This document shows positions 17,278 to 25,868 of a DNA stretch of 64,000 nucleotides, in pieces. Every line of letters begins with the position of its first letter. Position 1 is the stretch's first letter. The DNA comes from Phycisphaerales bacterium (lineage in GTDB: Bacteria > Planctomycetota > Phycisphaerae > Phycisphaerales > SM1A02). The notes under the pieces are model-generated. The model saw only the letters and a list, made by a program, of their open reading frames with translations, was not told the origin of the DNA and made no database searches. Location: positions 1-64,000 of the forward strand of contig JAKVBV010000010.1 of NCBI GenBank assembly GCA_022446965.1, given 5' to 3'. Position numbers and translations under genes: made by a program.

Positions 17278-18621
17278 ATGGACGTCATCATCTGCGGCGG
17301 AGGTTCAATCGGCGGATCTGCAGCCCAAGTGCTTGCCAACGCCGGGGATGCGGTCACGGTCATCGAATCAGACGACCAGCAGGCCGATGATCTCGCCGAG
17401 CATCTCGATGTGGCCATCGTGCATGGCGTGGCCAGCGCCAGCCATGTGTTGCGGCAAGCGGGCGTCGCCACCGCCGATGCCGTGATTGCCACGACCGCCA
17501 GCGATGAAGTCAATCTGGTGTGTTGTGCACTCGCTCGCGCGTTGGGCGCCAGCCGCACCATGGCCCGCGTCGATCACAGCGGGCTGCTGCGTGATTCTGA
17601 TCTCGACTACGCATCGCTCTTTGGTGTAAGTCGATTGTTTTCGCCCGATCGCGCCCTTGCCCGCACCATGGCGGCTCGATTGCGCAATCCCGAAGCCAGC
17701 GCCATCGAGCAATTCGGCGGCGGCATCGAGATGCAACAGTTCGCCGTTGACCCCGCATCCGATGCATGCGGCGAGCGCTTACGCGATGTGCAGATGCCTG
17801 CCGGCACCCGGCTCGCCGCGGTGTGCCGCGACGGCCACACGCAGCTGCCCACCGCCCAAACACGGCTGTGCGCCGGTGATGAGGTGCTGCTTGTCGCACA
17901 GCAAGATGCCATGGACGCCGCCCACGCACTGCTCGGCAGCCCATCACTGGGCCGCCGTCAGATCGCCATCTACGGCAGTGCACCATCGGCCATGTGGTTG
18001 TGCCGAGCGCTGGGGCCTGCCGCATTCGACATTCGTGTCTTTGAACCGGATCACGACCGAGCCACCTGGGTAAGTGAACAGCTGGACTTTGTCACCGTGC
18101 TCTGCGCCGACCCGGCGAAGCCTGAAGTCTTCGACGACGAGCACCTTGAACAGGTCGACGCATTCATCTCCACTTGTTCGGATGAACAGAATCTGCTGGC
18201 GTGCGGGCATGCAGCTCGCATGGGTGTGCATCACGTGCTGCCGGTGCTTCACCGCAACGAGTTCGCCCCGCTGCTTGAGAAGCTCGGCATCACCGAAACC
18301 TTCAATCCGCAAACAGCCGCCGTGCGTGAGATTCGCCGCTTCCTCCATGCCACCACGTTCGAGCCGTTGCAGTTCGGCGGCGACGGCCTCTTGTTGATGC
18401 GGGCGCCTCTGGGCGACAACGCAACCATGTGCGGCGTGCCGTTGCGTGATGTCCACATGCATCCGCCAGTGGTGATCGTTGCAGCTGAACGATCAGACGG
18501 CACCGCGTTCGTGCCCGGTCCGGACAGCGTGCTTGTCCCGGGCCGCCGTGTGCTGGCAATCTCGACGACCGACACGGAAGATCACCTGCGCCAGCTCTTC
18601 GACATTCGAGCGACGTCGTGA
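17278..18621 (+). CDS. trkA: Trk potassium uptake system NAD-binding protein TrkA
   Basis: 447 residues with two tandem RCK halves. The first begins MDVIICGGGSIGGSAAQVLA, a Rossmann GxGxxG; the conserved phrase ADAVIATTASDEVNLVCCAL follows, then a TrkA_C domain. The second half starts near residue 222 (IAIYGSAPSAMWLCRALG) with a degenerate nucleotide motif, and ends in a second TrkA_C domain. TrkA is the cytoplasmic regulatory ring of the TrkAH channel. The stop overlaps the GTG start of trkH (GTGA), so the two subunits are translationally coupled. The first ATG has GAAGG upstream. Confidence 0.94.
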   Translation: MDVIICGGGSIGGSAAQVLANAGDAVTVIESDDQQADDLAEHLDVAIVHGVASASHVLRQAGVATADAVIATTASDEVNLVCCALARALGASRTMARVDHSGLLRDSDLDYASLFGVSRLFSPDRALARTMAARLRNPEASAIEQFGGGIEMQQFAVDPASDACGERLRDVQMPAGTRLAAVCRDGHTQLPTAQTRLCAGDEVLLVAQQDAMDAAHALLGSPSLGRRQIAIYGSAPSAMWLCRALGPAAFDIRVFEPDHDRATWVSEQLDFVTVLCADPAKPEVFDDEHLEQVDAFISTCSDEQNLLACGHAARMGVHHVLPVLHRNEFAPLLEKLGITETFNPQTAAVREIRRFLHATTFEPLQFGGDGLLLMRAPLGDNATMCGVPLRDVHMHPPVVIVAAERSDGTAFVPGPDSVLVPGRRVLAISTTDTEDHLRQLFDIRATS

Positions 18622-20207
18622 ACACCACCTTCCTCGCTGCCCAGCTCGGTCGCGTGGTGCAGTTGCTCGGCTGTGTGCTGACCGCCGTGGCCGTGTTGTT
18701 CTTTGTACTGCCCGGTGGATCGAGCGGCAGCGCATTGGCCGCCGAGTTGAGCCTGCTGTACACCGGGCTGGCGGCTGTGGGGGTGGGCTCTGCCGCGTGG
18801 TTCCTGGGCCGCGGGGCATGCACCTTGCACACCACGGGCATTGATGGTGAGTCGATCACGCGTCCGTATCGCATGACCCGTCGCGAAGCGGCCCTGCTGA
18901 CGACGCTGTCCTGGGCCATCGGTGGGTGCGTGGCGGCAACCCCATTCCTGGTGTGGGCACACACGGCGAGCGGCGTGGAGGCCGCCAATCCGTTCAGCAA
19001 CGCGATCAACTGTCTGTTTGAAGCCACCAGCGGGCTCACCACAACTGGCGCGACGATTCTGCAGGACATCGAAGCGGTCCCCGACGCGCTGTTGTTCTGG
19101 CGCTCAATTCTGCAGTGGCTTGGCGGCCTGGGCATTCTGGTGCTGTTCGTGGCCGTATTGCCGGGGCTGGGCATTGGCGCCAAGCGGCTGTTTCAATTTG
19201 AAGCCCCAGGCCCTGACCCCGCCGGGCCACGTCCGAGCGTGCGAGATGCTGCCCGACGGTTGTGGCAGATCTATCTCGGCCTCACCGTGACGCTGTTCAT
19301 GCTGCTGCTTGCTGGCGGCATGGGCTGGTTCGATGCCGCCAACCACACGTTCACCACCATGGCGACCGGGGGATTCAGCACGAAGAACGCGAGCATTGGC
19401 CGTCCCGACAGCCTGTACATCGACATCGTGTTGATCGTGTTCATGATCGTGGCTGCGTCGAACTTCGGGGTGCTGCATGCCCTGCTCAAAGGACGATGGC
19501 GTGCCGCACTGGCCGACACCGAATTCAAGGTGTTTCTGTCCCTGCTGGCAATTGGCAGCACCGTTGTGGCGATCGCCGTGGTCATGGGTGGCTCGATCGA
19601 GCTGACCGACGGCCAACACCTTGCTGCCACGCCAGGCGAAGCAATCCGGCAGGCCACGTTCACCGTGACGTCACAACAAACCAGCACTGGCTACGCGACA
19701 TCAGATTGGGATCTCTGGCCCGTCGCCGCCAAGACGATGGTCCTGCTGCTGATGTTCGTGGGTGGCTCTGCAGGGTCCACGGCCGGCGGCGTGAAGGTCA
19801 TCCGCATCTGGATCGCGGCGCGTGTGTTGCTGCGTGAACTGGAACGGTTCTTCCGGCCCGATGTTGTTCGGCCGTTGCGGGTTGGCTCACGAACCATCGA
19901 TACGCAGCAACAAACCATGACACTCGTCTTTCTGCTGGGCATGATCACGATGATCGCCATCGGCACGATCGCCCTGCTAGCCATCGAGTCGAGCGCCAAT
20001 GACATTTCGTTTGCGACTGCAGCGTCGGCGAGCCTGGCCACGACGTGCACGATCGGTCCGGGCATCGATGCCGTGGGTGCCACGTGTAACTACGGATGGC
20101 TCACCGATCCATCGAAGCTGCTGCTGTGCTTCTTGATGCTGGTGGGCCGGCTGGAATTCTTCGTCGTGCTGGTGCTGCTGCAACCGCGATTCTGGCGAAG
20201 CTCGTGA
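18618..20207 (+). CDS. trkH: Trk potassium transporter membrane subunit TrkH
   Basis: 529 residues, starting at GTG 18618 inside the trkA stop (GTGA). There are about ten to twelve hydrophobic helices in four M1-P-M2 repeats. Selectivity-filter-like loops are readable: EATSGLTTTGATILQ, TMATGGFSTKNASIG, TSQQTSTGYATSDW, and SASLATTCTIGPG. SILQWLGGLGILVLFVAVLP is the classic TrkH block, and GGSAGSTAGGVKVIRIWI is another family signature. With TrkA it forms the K+ uptake channel in the inner membrane. It converges on nuoI with four bases between stops. Confidence 0.95.
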   Translation: MNTTFLAAQLGRVVQLLGCVLTAVAVLFFVLPGGSSGSALAAELSLLYTGLAAVGVGSAAWFLGRGACTLHTTGIDGESITRPYRMTRREAALLTTLSWAIGGCVAATPFLVWAHTASGVEAANPFSNAINCLFEATSGLTTTGATILQDIEAVPDALLFWRSILQWLGGLGILVLFVAVLPGLGIGAKRLFQFEAPGPDPAGPRPSVRDAARRLWQIYLGLTVTLFMLLLAGGMGWFDAANHTFTTMATGGFSTKNASIGRPDSLYIDIVLIVFMIVAASNFGVLHALLKGRWRAALADTEFKVFLSLLAIGSTVVAIAVVMGGSIELTDGQHLAATPGEAIRQATFTVTSQQTSTGYATSDWDLWPVAAKTMVLLLMFVGGSAGSTAGGVKVIRIWIAARVLLRELERFFRPDVVRPLRVGSRTIDTQQQTMTLVFLLGMITMIAIGTIALLAIESSANDISFATAASASLATTCTIGPGIDAVGATCNYGWLTDPSKLLLCFLMLVGRLEFFVVLVLLQPRFWRSS

Positions 20208-20211
20208 GCGA

Positions 20212-20769
20212 TCACATGGGCTTGTCGTCGCAGGTCTGATCGTAGACCTCGAGCAACTTCGCCTTGTCGAACACCATCTCATTGCGCGTAAGACCGACAA
20301 CTTCGTATCGGGGCGTCAGCTCGATGGCGTCCACAGGGCAGGCTTCTTCACACATGCCGCAGAAGATGCATCGCAGTTCATCAATGTCGAACTGCTTGGG
20401 GTACTTCTCGCGGTCTTCCCACGGCGACGCTTCCCCGACAATGTGAATGCAGTTGGCCGGGCAGGCCGTGGCACACATGAAACAGGCCACGCATCGCACA
20501 CGGCCGTCTTCATCTCGGTTGAGACGATGCACGCCGCGGAAGGTTTGTCGGTATTGGCCGCCGTCGAGCACATCGCGATGGTCACGCTTCTGCTCGGGGT
20601 ACTGCACCACATGGATGTTCTTGGTGTTGGAGCCATCACGGCCCACGTTGCCCAGCATGTGGCGGAACGTGGTGCCCAGCCCTTTGACAATGGCGGGGAT
20701 GAACAGACGCTCAGCCGTGCCCAGTTCGGTGGGTGAGACGTCGATGATGTCCTTGGGATCGATGGCCAT
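20212..20769 (-). CDS. nuoI: NADH-quinone oxidoreductase subunit I (two 4Fe-4S ferredoxin-type)
   Basis: 185 residues from the ATG at 20769 (MAIDPKDIID); longer in-frame upstream sequence would run into the ATP synthase leader and lacks family similarity. Two complete 4Fe-4S motifs are present: C93, C96, C99, C103 and C134, C137, C140, C144, each ending in CP. The VRCVACFMCATACPANCIHI phrase and the IDELRCIFCGMCEEACPVDA phrase are typical of NuoI. It carries electrons to quinone within the peripheral arm of complex I. No other nuo genes are in the window, so the subunit is encoded apart or at the edge of a split locus. It is divergent from atpZ, 65 bases away. Confidence 0.93.
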   Translation of the reverse strand: MAIDPKDIIDVSPTELGTAERLFIPAIVKGLGTTFRHMLGNVGRDGSNTKNIHVVQYPEQKRDHRDVLDGGQYRQTFRGVHRLNRDEDGRVRCVACFMCATACPANCIHIVGEASPWEDREKYPKQFDIDELRCIFCGMCEEACPVDAIELTPRYEVVGLTRNEMVFDKAKLLEVYDQTCDDKPM

Positions 20770-20834
20770 GGGGTATGGATGGTATCTCGCCGCAGATTGC
20801 GGGAAAAGGCCCCCCGCCCAAGTACCATCCCGCG

Positions 20835-21101
20835 ATGCCATTGCCCACCGGCCAACCCAACAGTGATACCGCCGGGATTTGGCGGATGTTCGGCGTGGGC
20901 TGGACACTCGTGTGCGAGCTGATCGCAGGCCTGCTAATCGGCTGGGGCATCGACTGGCTGGCGGGGACGGAGAAAGTGTTCACCATCGTGGGGGCCGTCG
21001 CCGGACTCGTGGTGGGGATGACCGGGTTCATCCGATCGGCCTTGGCCGAGAACCGGCGGATGGAGCGTGGCCGCAAGAAGGAGCGTGCCGACGATGCCTG
21101 A
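20835..21101 (+). CDS. atpZ: ATP synthase accessory protein AtpZ/AtpI-like (first gene of atp cluster)
   Basis: 88 residues from the ATG at 20835. Two transmembrane helices separated by a short loop with GIDWLAGTEKVFTIVGAVAG match the AtpZ/AtpI (F0F1-ATPase subunit, putative Ca2+/Mg2+ transporter) pattern. A very basic C-terminus (RRMERGRKKERADD) follows. In many bacteria this small gene precedes atpI/atpB and helps c-ring assembly or Mg2+ supply. The stop overlaps the next gene's start by eight bases. Confidence 0.8.
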   Translation: MPLPTGQPNSDTAGIWRMFGVGWTLVCELIAGLLIGWGIDWLAGTEKVFTIVGAVAGLVVGMTGFIRSALAENRRMERGRKKERADDA

Positions 21102-21561
21102 ATCGCCGATCCAGACCACCCTGCCCACGGGGCGCCTGATCGCGGCCAATGTAATCGCCGCACTGCTGGGTGCCGGGCTCGGCTGGGGTGGCGCGATGGC
21201 CCTAGCCGAGGCCCCGTCAGCAGGGCCGCAGACGGCCCTGGGCGCGGGCATTGCCGGGGTGATTTCAGTGGTTCTGACGGTGGTTATTCGACCTGGTCAG
21301 GAGCGGCCCATTTTCGCCGCCGCCATGACCCTGCTCGCTGCCGGAATGAGTCGACTTGTGGCTGCCATCGGGGGCTGCGTGTTGCTATACTTCGCGGCTC
21401 AAATTCCCGCGGCGCCGTTGCTTTCGGGAACACTGCTCACCCTGCTCTTCGTGCTGTTTTTTGAGGCCCGAATCGCAACGAGCATCTTCAGACGACTGAC
21501 GCCGCCCGCCGGTGATTCACCCACTCCTTCCGACACCAATACCGATGAGCCTGATTGCTAA
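21094..21561 (+). CDS. AtpI/AtpR-like membrane protein of the atp cluster
   Basis: 155 residues from the ATG at 21094, overlapping atpZ by eight bases. Four hydrophobic helices are readable: LIAANVIAALLGAGLGWGGAM, LGAGIAGVISVVLTVVI, MTLLAAGMSRLVAAIGGCVL, and a last one with TLLTLLFVLFFEARIATSIF. Position between atpZ and atpB is that of AtpI or AtpR in other operons. I infer a role in c-ring assembly, but sequence conservation of this class is poor. The 3' end overlaps the start of atpB by 17 bases. Confidence 0.68.
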   Translation: MPESPIQTTLPTGRLIAANVIAALLGAGLGWGGAMALAEAPSAGPQTALGAGIAGVISVVLTVVIRPGQERPIFAAAMTLLAAGMSRLVAAIGGCVLLYFAAQIPAAPLLSGTLLTLLFVLFFEARIATSIFRRLTPPAGDSPTPSDTNTDEPDC

Positions 21562-22462
21562 CTTTCTCGCTGCTGGCAGCCCCATCGACCACGTGACGGA
21601 CAAGACCGTCGCGAGCGAACTGCCGTTCATTGGTGAACTCTCCATGCACATGACGGGCCTTGGTCTGGCCTTCATCGTGGGCATGACCGTGCTGCTGATG
21701 TCGGCCAAGGCCATCAGCACTGGCAATGAGACGCTGGGCGCCCCCCGATACCTCACCAAGGGCCGTCTGGCGCAGTTGGTCGAGGTCATCACCCTCTATC
21801 TGCTGAACAACGTGATCCGGCCCGTGCTCAAAGAGTACGCCCCCGCCTTCACGCCCTTCCTGCTGTCGCTGTTCTTCTTCGTGCTCACCTGCAACCTGCT
21901 GGGCCTGATTCCGATCATGGACATGCAGCACCTCGGCGGACACTTCATCGAAGGCATGCCCGACCATTGGGCCGCTGTCGGTGGCACGGCAACCAGCAAT
22001 CTCAGCGTGACGCTGGCCCTGGCGATGTTCGCCTTCGTGGCCATTCAGTTCCAAGGCTTCCGCTCCTTGGGCGTCAAGGGCTGGTGCGAGCACCTCACTG
22101 GTGGTGCCCCCCTCTACCTGCTGCCGATCATGCTGCCGGTGGAACTGCTGGGCATGATCATCAAGCCAGCCGCATTGGCCATTCGTTTGTTCGCCAACAT
22201 GCTGGCCGGCCACACGCTGCTCGCGGTGGTCACCGGCTTTGGTCTGACCGCGTGGAACATGTCCACCGGTGACTGGTTCGTCACCGGCAGCATCGAGCTG
22301 GTGGCCGTGATCGCGGCCATCTTGATCTCGTTCCTCGAGCTCTTCGTCGCCTTCCTGCAATCGTTCATCTTCATGTTCCTCACCACGATCTTCATCGGGC
22401 AGATGACCCACTTCCACGATGACCATCACCACGAGGACCATGCGGAGCCTGCAGCGGCCTGA
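21545..22462 (+). CDS. atpB: ATP synthase Fo subunit a
   Basis: 305 residues from the ATG at 21545 (MSLIANFLAAG), inside the end of the previous gene. The family signature is IKPAALAIRLFANMLAGHTL, with the essential arginine at R214 that faces the c ring. LVAVIAAILISFLELFVAFLQSFIFMFLT is the conserved last helix pair. A histidine/aspartate-rich C-terminus (THFHDDHHHEDHAEP) is additional and could bind metal. It forms the stator half-channels for protons. The gene precedes atpE by 123 bases. Confidence 0.94.
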   Translation: MSLIANFLAAGSPIDHVTDKTVASELPFIGELSMHMTGLGLAFIVGMTVLLMSAKAISTGNETLGAPRYLTKGRLAQLVEVITLYLLNNVIRPVLKEYAPAFTPFLLSLFFFVLTCNLLGLIPIMDMQHLGGHFIEGMPDHWAAVGGTATSNLSVTLALAMFAFVAIQFQGFRSLGVKGWCEHLTGGAPLYLLPIMLPVELLGMIIKPAALAIRLFANMLAGHTLLAVVTGFGLTAWNMSTGDWFVTGSIELVAVIAAILISFLELFVAFLQSFIFMFLTTIFIGQMTHFHDDHHHEDHAEPAAA

Positions 22463-22585
22463 CCGTATCGATCTACCTCGGCGTGCAACACGTGGGCTGC
22501 ACGTCGCTTTCCCTCACTACAGGGGCATCCCCACAGTGCCCATCAGGCCCATCAGGGCCGACAGAGAATCGCGAAACACACAGCC

Positions 22586-22912
22586 ATGAAGAACATCCTC
22601 ACGACTGCTCTGGCACTTCTCGGTCTCGCGCTCGTCGCTGATGCAGCGATGGCACAAGAGACCGCGGACGCTGCTGCTGCCGCAACCGGCACTGGTACCG
22701 GCCTCAAGGCCATTGGTGGCGGCATCGCCGCTGCATTCGGCGCCGTTGGCGCCGGCATTGGTATCGGCCAGATTGGTGGCGGTGCCGTGCAGGCCATCGC
22801 CCGCCAGCCCGAAATGGCCGGCACGATCGGCACCAACATGATCATTACCGCGGCCCTGGTGGAAGGCGTTGCCCTCTTCGCCGTGGTCGTCGGTCTGTTG
22901 GCCATCCTCTGA
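22586..22912 (+). CDS. atpE: ATP synthase Fo subunit c
   Basis: 108 residues. An N-terminal stretch (MKNILTTALALLGLALVADA, then AMAQ) looks like a cleavable signal peptide, as found in some other c subunits. Helix 1 carries the small-residue motif GAVGAGIGIGQIGGGAV, the loop is AIARQPE, and helix 2 contains the ion-binding carboxylate E93 in ITAALVEGVALFAVVVG. The sodium-binding partners (Gln in helix 1, Ser/Thr after the Glu) are replaced by Ile and Gly, so proton coupling is inferred. A pair of competing hairpins lies between this gene and atpF. Confidence 0.95.
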   Translation: MKNILTTALALLGLALVADAAMAQETADAAAAATGTGTGLKAIGGGIAAAFGAVGAGIGIGQIGGGAVQAIARQPEMAGTIGTNMIITAALVEGVALFAVVVGLLAIL

Positions 22913-22930
22913 GTTTGGATCACGCTCAAT

Positions 22931-22982
22931 CTTCCCGGAGCCTCGCACGGCGGGGCTCCGGGGAGTGAGCCCCTCCCCGGAG
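22931..22982 (+). promoter_or_regulatory. mutually exclusive hairpins covering the atpF ribosome-binding site
   Basis: Arm A (22931-22942) can pair with arm B (22954-22965) in a 12-bp stem with one wobble. The same arm B, at 22956-22964, can instead pair perfectly over nine bases with arm C (22974-22982), which contains the GGAG presumed to be the atpF ribosome-binding site. The two structures cannot form together. Direct reading of complementarity only; an effect on translation of subunit b relative to c is inference. Confidence 0.45.
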
Positions 22983-22989
22983 TATTCCG

Positions 22990-23556
22990 ATGCTGCATGA
23001 AGCATTGCAGATGATGCTGGCCGCCGAAGGTGGCTCATCCGGCCCCATGGACGTCAAGCTGATCCCCATGGTCACGACCATCGTCGTGTTCATGACGTTC
23101 TTCGGCATTGCCGCCAAGCTCGTCTGGCCCAAGATCCTCGCGGGTCTTGATGAACGAGAGAAGAAGATCCTGCAGGAGATCGAATCGGCTGAGGCTGCCC
23201 GTCGGGACGCCGCTGACTCGCTCGCCCGTCAGGAAACCGAATTGGCCGCGGCCCGCAAGGAAGCCAAAGCCACCCGTGACCGTGCTCGCGTCGACGCCGA
23301 AGCCCACGCCGCAGAACTGCGTGCCAAGGCTGAAGCTGAACTTGAGTCCATGCGATCGCAGGCGACCGCCGAAATCGAATCAGCCCGTCAGGCTGCGATC
23401 AAGGATCTGTCCGGACACGCAGCTGAACTGGCCACTGCGGTCGCCAGCAAGATCATCGAGCGTGAACTCAAGCCGGCTGATCAGCAGGACCTCGTCGAGG
23501 ACGCCCTCAAGGAAATGCACTCGCTCAAGGAGACGGCCACAGCCCAGGCGGGCTGA
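22990..23556 (+). CDS. atpF: ATP synthase Fo subunit b
   Basis: 188 residues. A single transmembrane helix (VTTIVVFMTFFGIAAKLVWP) is preceded by about 25 residues. It is followed by a long, charged, alanine-rich coiled coil (ILAGLDEREKKILQEIESAE onward), the usual subunit-b architecture. A typical length is 155-170, so this is slightly long at the N-terminus. The protein is the peripheral stalk joining Fo to F1 via the delta subunit encoded next, five bases downstream. GGAG sits 7 nt before the ATG, within a possible hairpin. Confidence 0.93.
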   Translation: MLHEALQMMLAAEGGSSGPMDVKLIPMVTTIVVFMTFFGIAAKLVWPKILAGLDEREKKILQEIESAEAARRDAADSLARQETELAAARKEAKATRDRARVDAEAHAAELRAKAEAELESMRSQATAEIESARQAAIKDLSGHAAELATAVASKIIERELKPADQQDLVEDALKEMHSLKETATAQAG

Positions 23557-23561
23557 GCCGC

Positions 23562-24173
23562 ATGTCGATGGCAACTGCCGACACACTTGCACGGGTCTAT
23601 GCCCAGAGCCTGTTCGAACTGGCCAAGGACGCCGGCGGCGACGAGACCATTCTCGAAGTCGCAGACGAACTTGAGCAGGTCGTCGAGTTGGCCCGCAGCA
23701 ATGCCTCGTTCGCGAGCTTCCTCGACTCCCCTGTCGTGGATGCTCAGCGTCGAGCTGCTTCGCTGCGAGGCATCTTTGATGGTCGCATCACCGATCTGAC
23801 GATGCGGTTCCTCCTGGTCCTCAACACCAACCAGCGCCTGGGCCATCTCGAATCGGTGCACGCCGCGTTGAGTGATCTGGTGCACGAGGCCATGGGCAAG
23901 GTTGAGGTCGATGTCTGGACGGCATCGCCCATGGACGACGCCATGAACGCCGCTGTCACCAAAGGCCTCGAAGAGGCACTGGGCAAGACGCCCGTGGTGC
24001 ACGCCTGGGTAGACGCATCGATGCTCGGCGGCCTGAAGATCCGCGTTGGCGACAAACTCGTCGATGGATCGATCGCCGCCAAGCTGCAGCAGTTGGAACA
24101 GACCATTCGCAGCGGCGCTGCAGCACGCATCGCCGCCAATGTTGATTCATTCTCTGAGGGTTCAGGCAACTGA
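23562..24173 (+). CDS. atpH: ATP synthase F1 subunit delta
   Basis: 203 residues. The N-terminal domain begins [20 protein letters not shown], the family's opening phrase. [20 protein letters not shown] and [20 protein letters not shown] are next, and the C-terminal domain ends with [20 protein letters not shown], which matches the conserved delta/OSCP motif. It caps F1 and binds subunit b. The usual length is about 175-185. The start is taken at 23562; an ATG two codons later is possible. Located between atpF and atpA as in standard operons. Confidence 0.93.
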   Translation: MSMATADTLARVYAQSLFELAKDAGGDETILEVADELEQVVELARSNASFASFLDSPVVDAQRRAASLRGIFDGRITDLTMRFLLVLNTNQRLGHLESVHAALSDLVHEAMGKVEVDVWTASPMDDAMNAAVTKGLEEALGKTPVVHAWVDASMLGGLKIRVGDKLVDGSIAAKLQQLEQTIRSGAAARIAANVDSFSEGSGN

Positions 24174-24225
24174 GCCCCATTCGCTCGTGCATGTCGCACG
24201 GGCCTTCTTGCACAGGACAAGAGTC

Positions 24226-25773
24226 GTGAAGATCAAGACCGACGAGATCACCGCCGTCATCAAGCAGGAGATCGAACAGTTCTCCAGCGAACTCGAAGTG
24301 GCCGAAGTTGGCCGCGTCGTCGAGGTAGGTGACGGTATTGCCCGTATCTATGGACTGGCCAACTGCATGGCCAGTGAATTGCTCGAGTTCGACACCGAAC
24401 ACGGCAAGATCATGGGCCAGGCGATGAACCTTGAAGCAGACACCGTCGGTGCCGTGATCTACGGCAACGCACTGGCCGTGTGCGAAGGCGACACCGTTCG
24501 CACGACCGGCAACCTGCTGGAAGTGCCTGTGGGTTCCGCACTGCTGGGCCGCGTGGTCGACCCGCTGGGCAACCCGATCGACGGTAAGGGCGCCATCGAC
24601 GCCGAGGGCACTCGCAAGCTGGACATCGTCGCACCGGGCATCGCCGCTCGTCAACCCGTGACCGAGCCGCTGCAAACCGGCATCAAGGCCATCGACTCGA
24701 TGATTCCCATCGGCCGTGGCCAGCGTGAACTGATCATCGGCGACCGCAAGACCGGCAAGACCGCCGTGGGCCTGGACACCATCATCAACCAGAAGCAGTT
24801 CTGGGGAACCGACGACGCCGTGGTATGCATCTACGTCGCCGTGGGTCAGAAGGACTCCACCGTGGCCGGCGTGGTCGACACGCTCACCCGCAACGGTGCC
24901 ATGGACTACACCATCGTGGTGTCGGCCGGTGCATCCACCTCCGCCCCGCTGCAGTACATCGCCCCCTACGCCGGATGTGCGATGGGCGAGCACTTCATGT
25001 GGCAGGGCAAGGAAGGCAAGTGTCCCAAGCACGTGCTGGTGGTTTACGACGATCTGTCCAAGCAGGCCGTGGCCTACCGCCAGCTGTCGCTGCTGCTGCG
25101 TCGTCCTCCAGGTCGTGAGGCCTACCCCGGCGACGTGTTCTACCTCCACAGCCGCCTGCTCGAGCGTGCCACCAAGCTCTCGGATGAGAACGGTGGCGGC
25201 TCGCTGACCGCCCTGCCCATCATTGAGACGCAGGAAGGCGACGTGTCTGCCTACATCCCCACCAACGTGATTTCGATCACCGACGGTCAGATCTACCTGC
25301 AGCCGGAACTGTTCGCCTCGGGCGTGCGTCCCGCCGTGAACGTGGGTATCTCCGTGAGCCGCGTGGGTGGTAACGCCCAGATCAAGGCGATGAAGGAAGT
25401 TGCCGGTTCACTGCGACTCGACCTCGCCGCCTACCGCGAACTGGAAGCCTTCGCCCAACTCGGTACCGAGCTCGACAAGGCCTCCCAGCAGCAGCTTGAT
25501 CGCGGCGGCCGCATGGTGGAACTGCTCAAGCAGGGCCAGTACGTGCCGTACGACGTGATCGACCAGTGCATCTCGATCTTCTGTGCATCCAAGGGCTTCC
25601 TTGACAAGATGCCGCTGAACGACGTGCATGCCTTTGAAGCCGCCCTGCTCGACCACTTCCGTGGCTCGGCCAAGGCACTGCGTGACCAGCTGGTCGAGCA
25701 GAAGTCCTTCAAGCAGCTCGGTGAGGCCTTCGAGGCCGAGATGAAGACCTTTGCTGAGGGCTTCGTCGCCTGA
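24226..25773 (+). CDS. atpA: ATP synthase F1 subunit alpha
   Basis: 515 residues from GTG 24226 ([18 protein letters not shown] after the initiator). This start fits the family N-terminus and has AGGACAAGAG just upstream; a longer frame overlapping atpH lacks similarity. The beta-barrel segment [16 protein letters not shown] leads in. The nucleotide-binding core has Walker [12 protein letters not shown] (about 172) and [18 protein letters not shown]. The alpha signature [14 protein letters not shown] contains the catalytic arginine finger. It forms the alpha3beta3 ring with beta. A strong terminator follows the stop; the gamma, beta and epsilon genes are absent here. Confidence 0.97.
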   Translation: MKIKTDEITAVIKQEIEQFSSELEVAEVGRVVEVGDGIARIYGLANCMASELLEFDTEHGKIMGQAMNLEADTVGAVIYGNALAVCEGDTVRTTGNLLEVPVGSALLGRVVDPLGNPIDGKGAIDAEGTRKLDIVAPGIAARQPVTEPLQTGIKAIDSMIPIGRGQRELIIGDRKTGKTAVGLDTIINQKQFWGTDDAVVCIYVAVGQKDSTVAGVVDTLTRNGAMDYTIVVSAGASTSAPLQYIAPYAGCAMGEHFMWQGKEGKCPKHVLVVYDDLSKQAVAYRQLSLLLRRPPGREAYPGDVFYLHSRLLERATKLSDENGGGSLTALPIIETQEGDVSAYIPTNVISITDGQIYLQPELFASGVRPAVNVGISVSRVGGNAQIKAMKEVAGSLRLDLAAYRELEAFAQLGTELDKASQQQLDRGGRMVELLKQGQYVPYDVIDQCISIFCASKGFLDKMPLNDVHAFEAALLDHFRGSAKALRDQLVEQKSFKQLGEAFEAEMKTFAEGFVA

Positions 25774-25797
25774 GCGACGGTCAATTGAGACCCCTTC

Positions 25798-25836
25798 CAG
25801 CCGGCGGCAGTTCTCTGCCGCCGGCTGTCGTTTTTC
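25798..25836 (+). terminator. rho-independent terminator after atpA
   Basis: A perfect 13-bp GC-rich stem (25798-25810 with 25815-25827), four-base loop TTCT, and a downstream T-rich run (TCGTTTTT). It ends the atp transcript 24 bases after the atpA stop. Confidence 0.9.
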
Positions 25837-25868
25837 CACCCCGATCGAGCCGATAGACAGAGCACACC

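Noticed and set aside
15681-17390. 569-codon open frame on the plus strand across dnaB and the HU gene
   Set aside because: Antisense shadow of two well-recognised genes; no motif in its translation.
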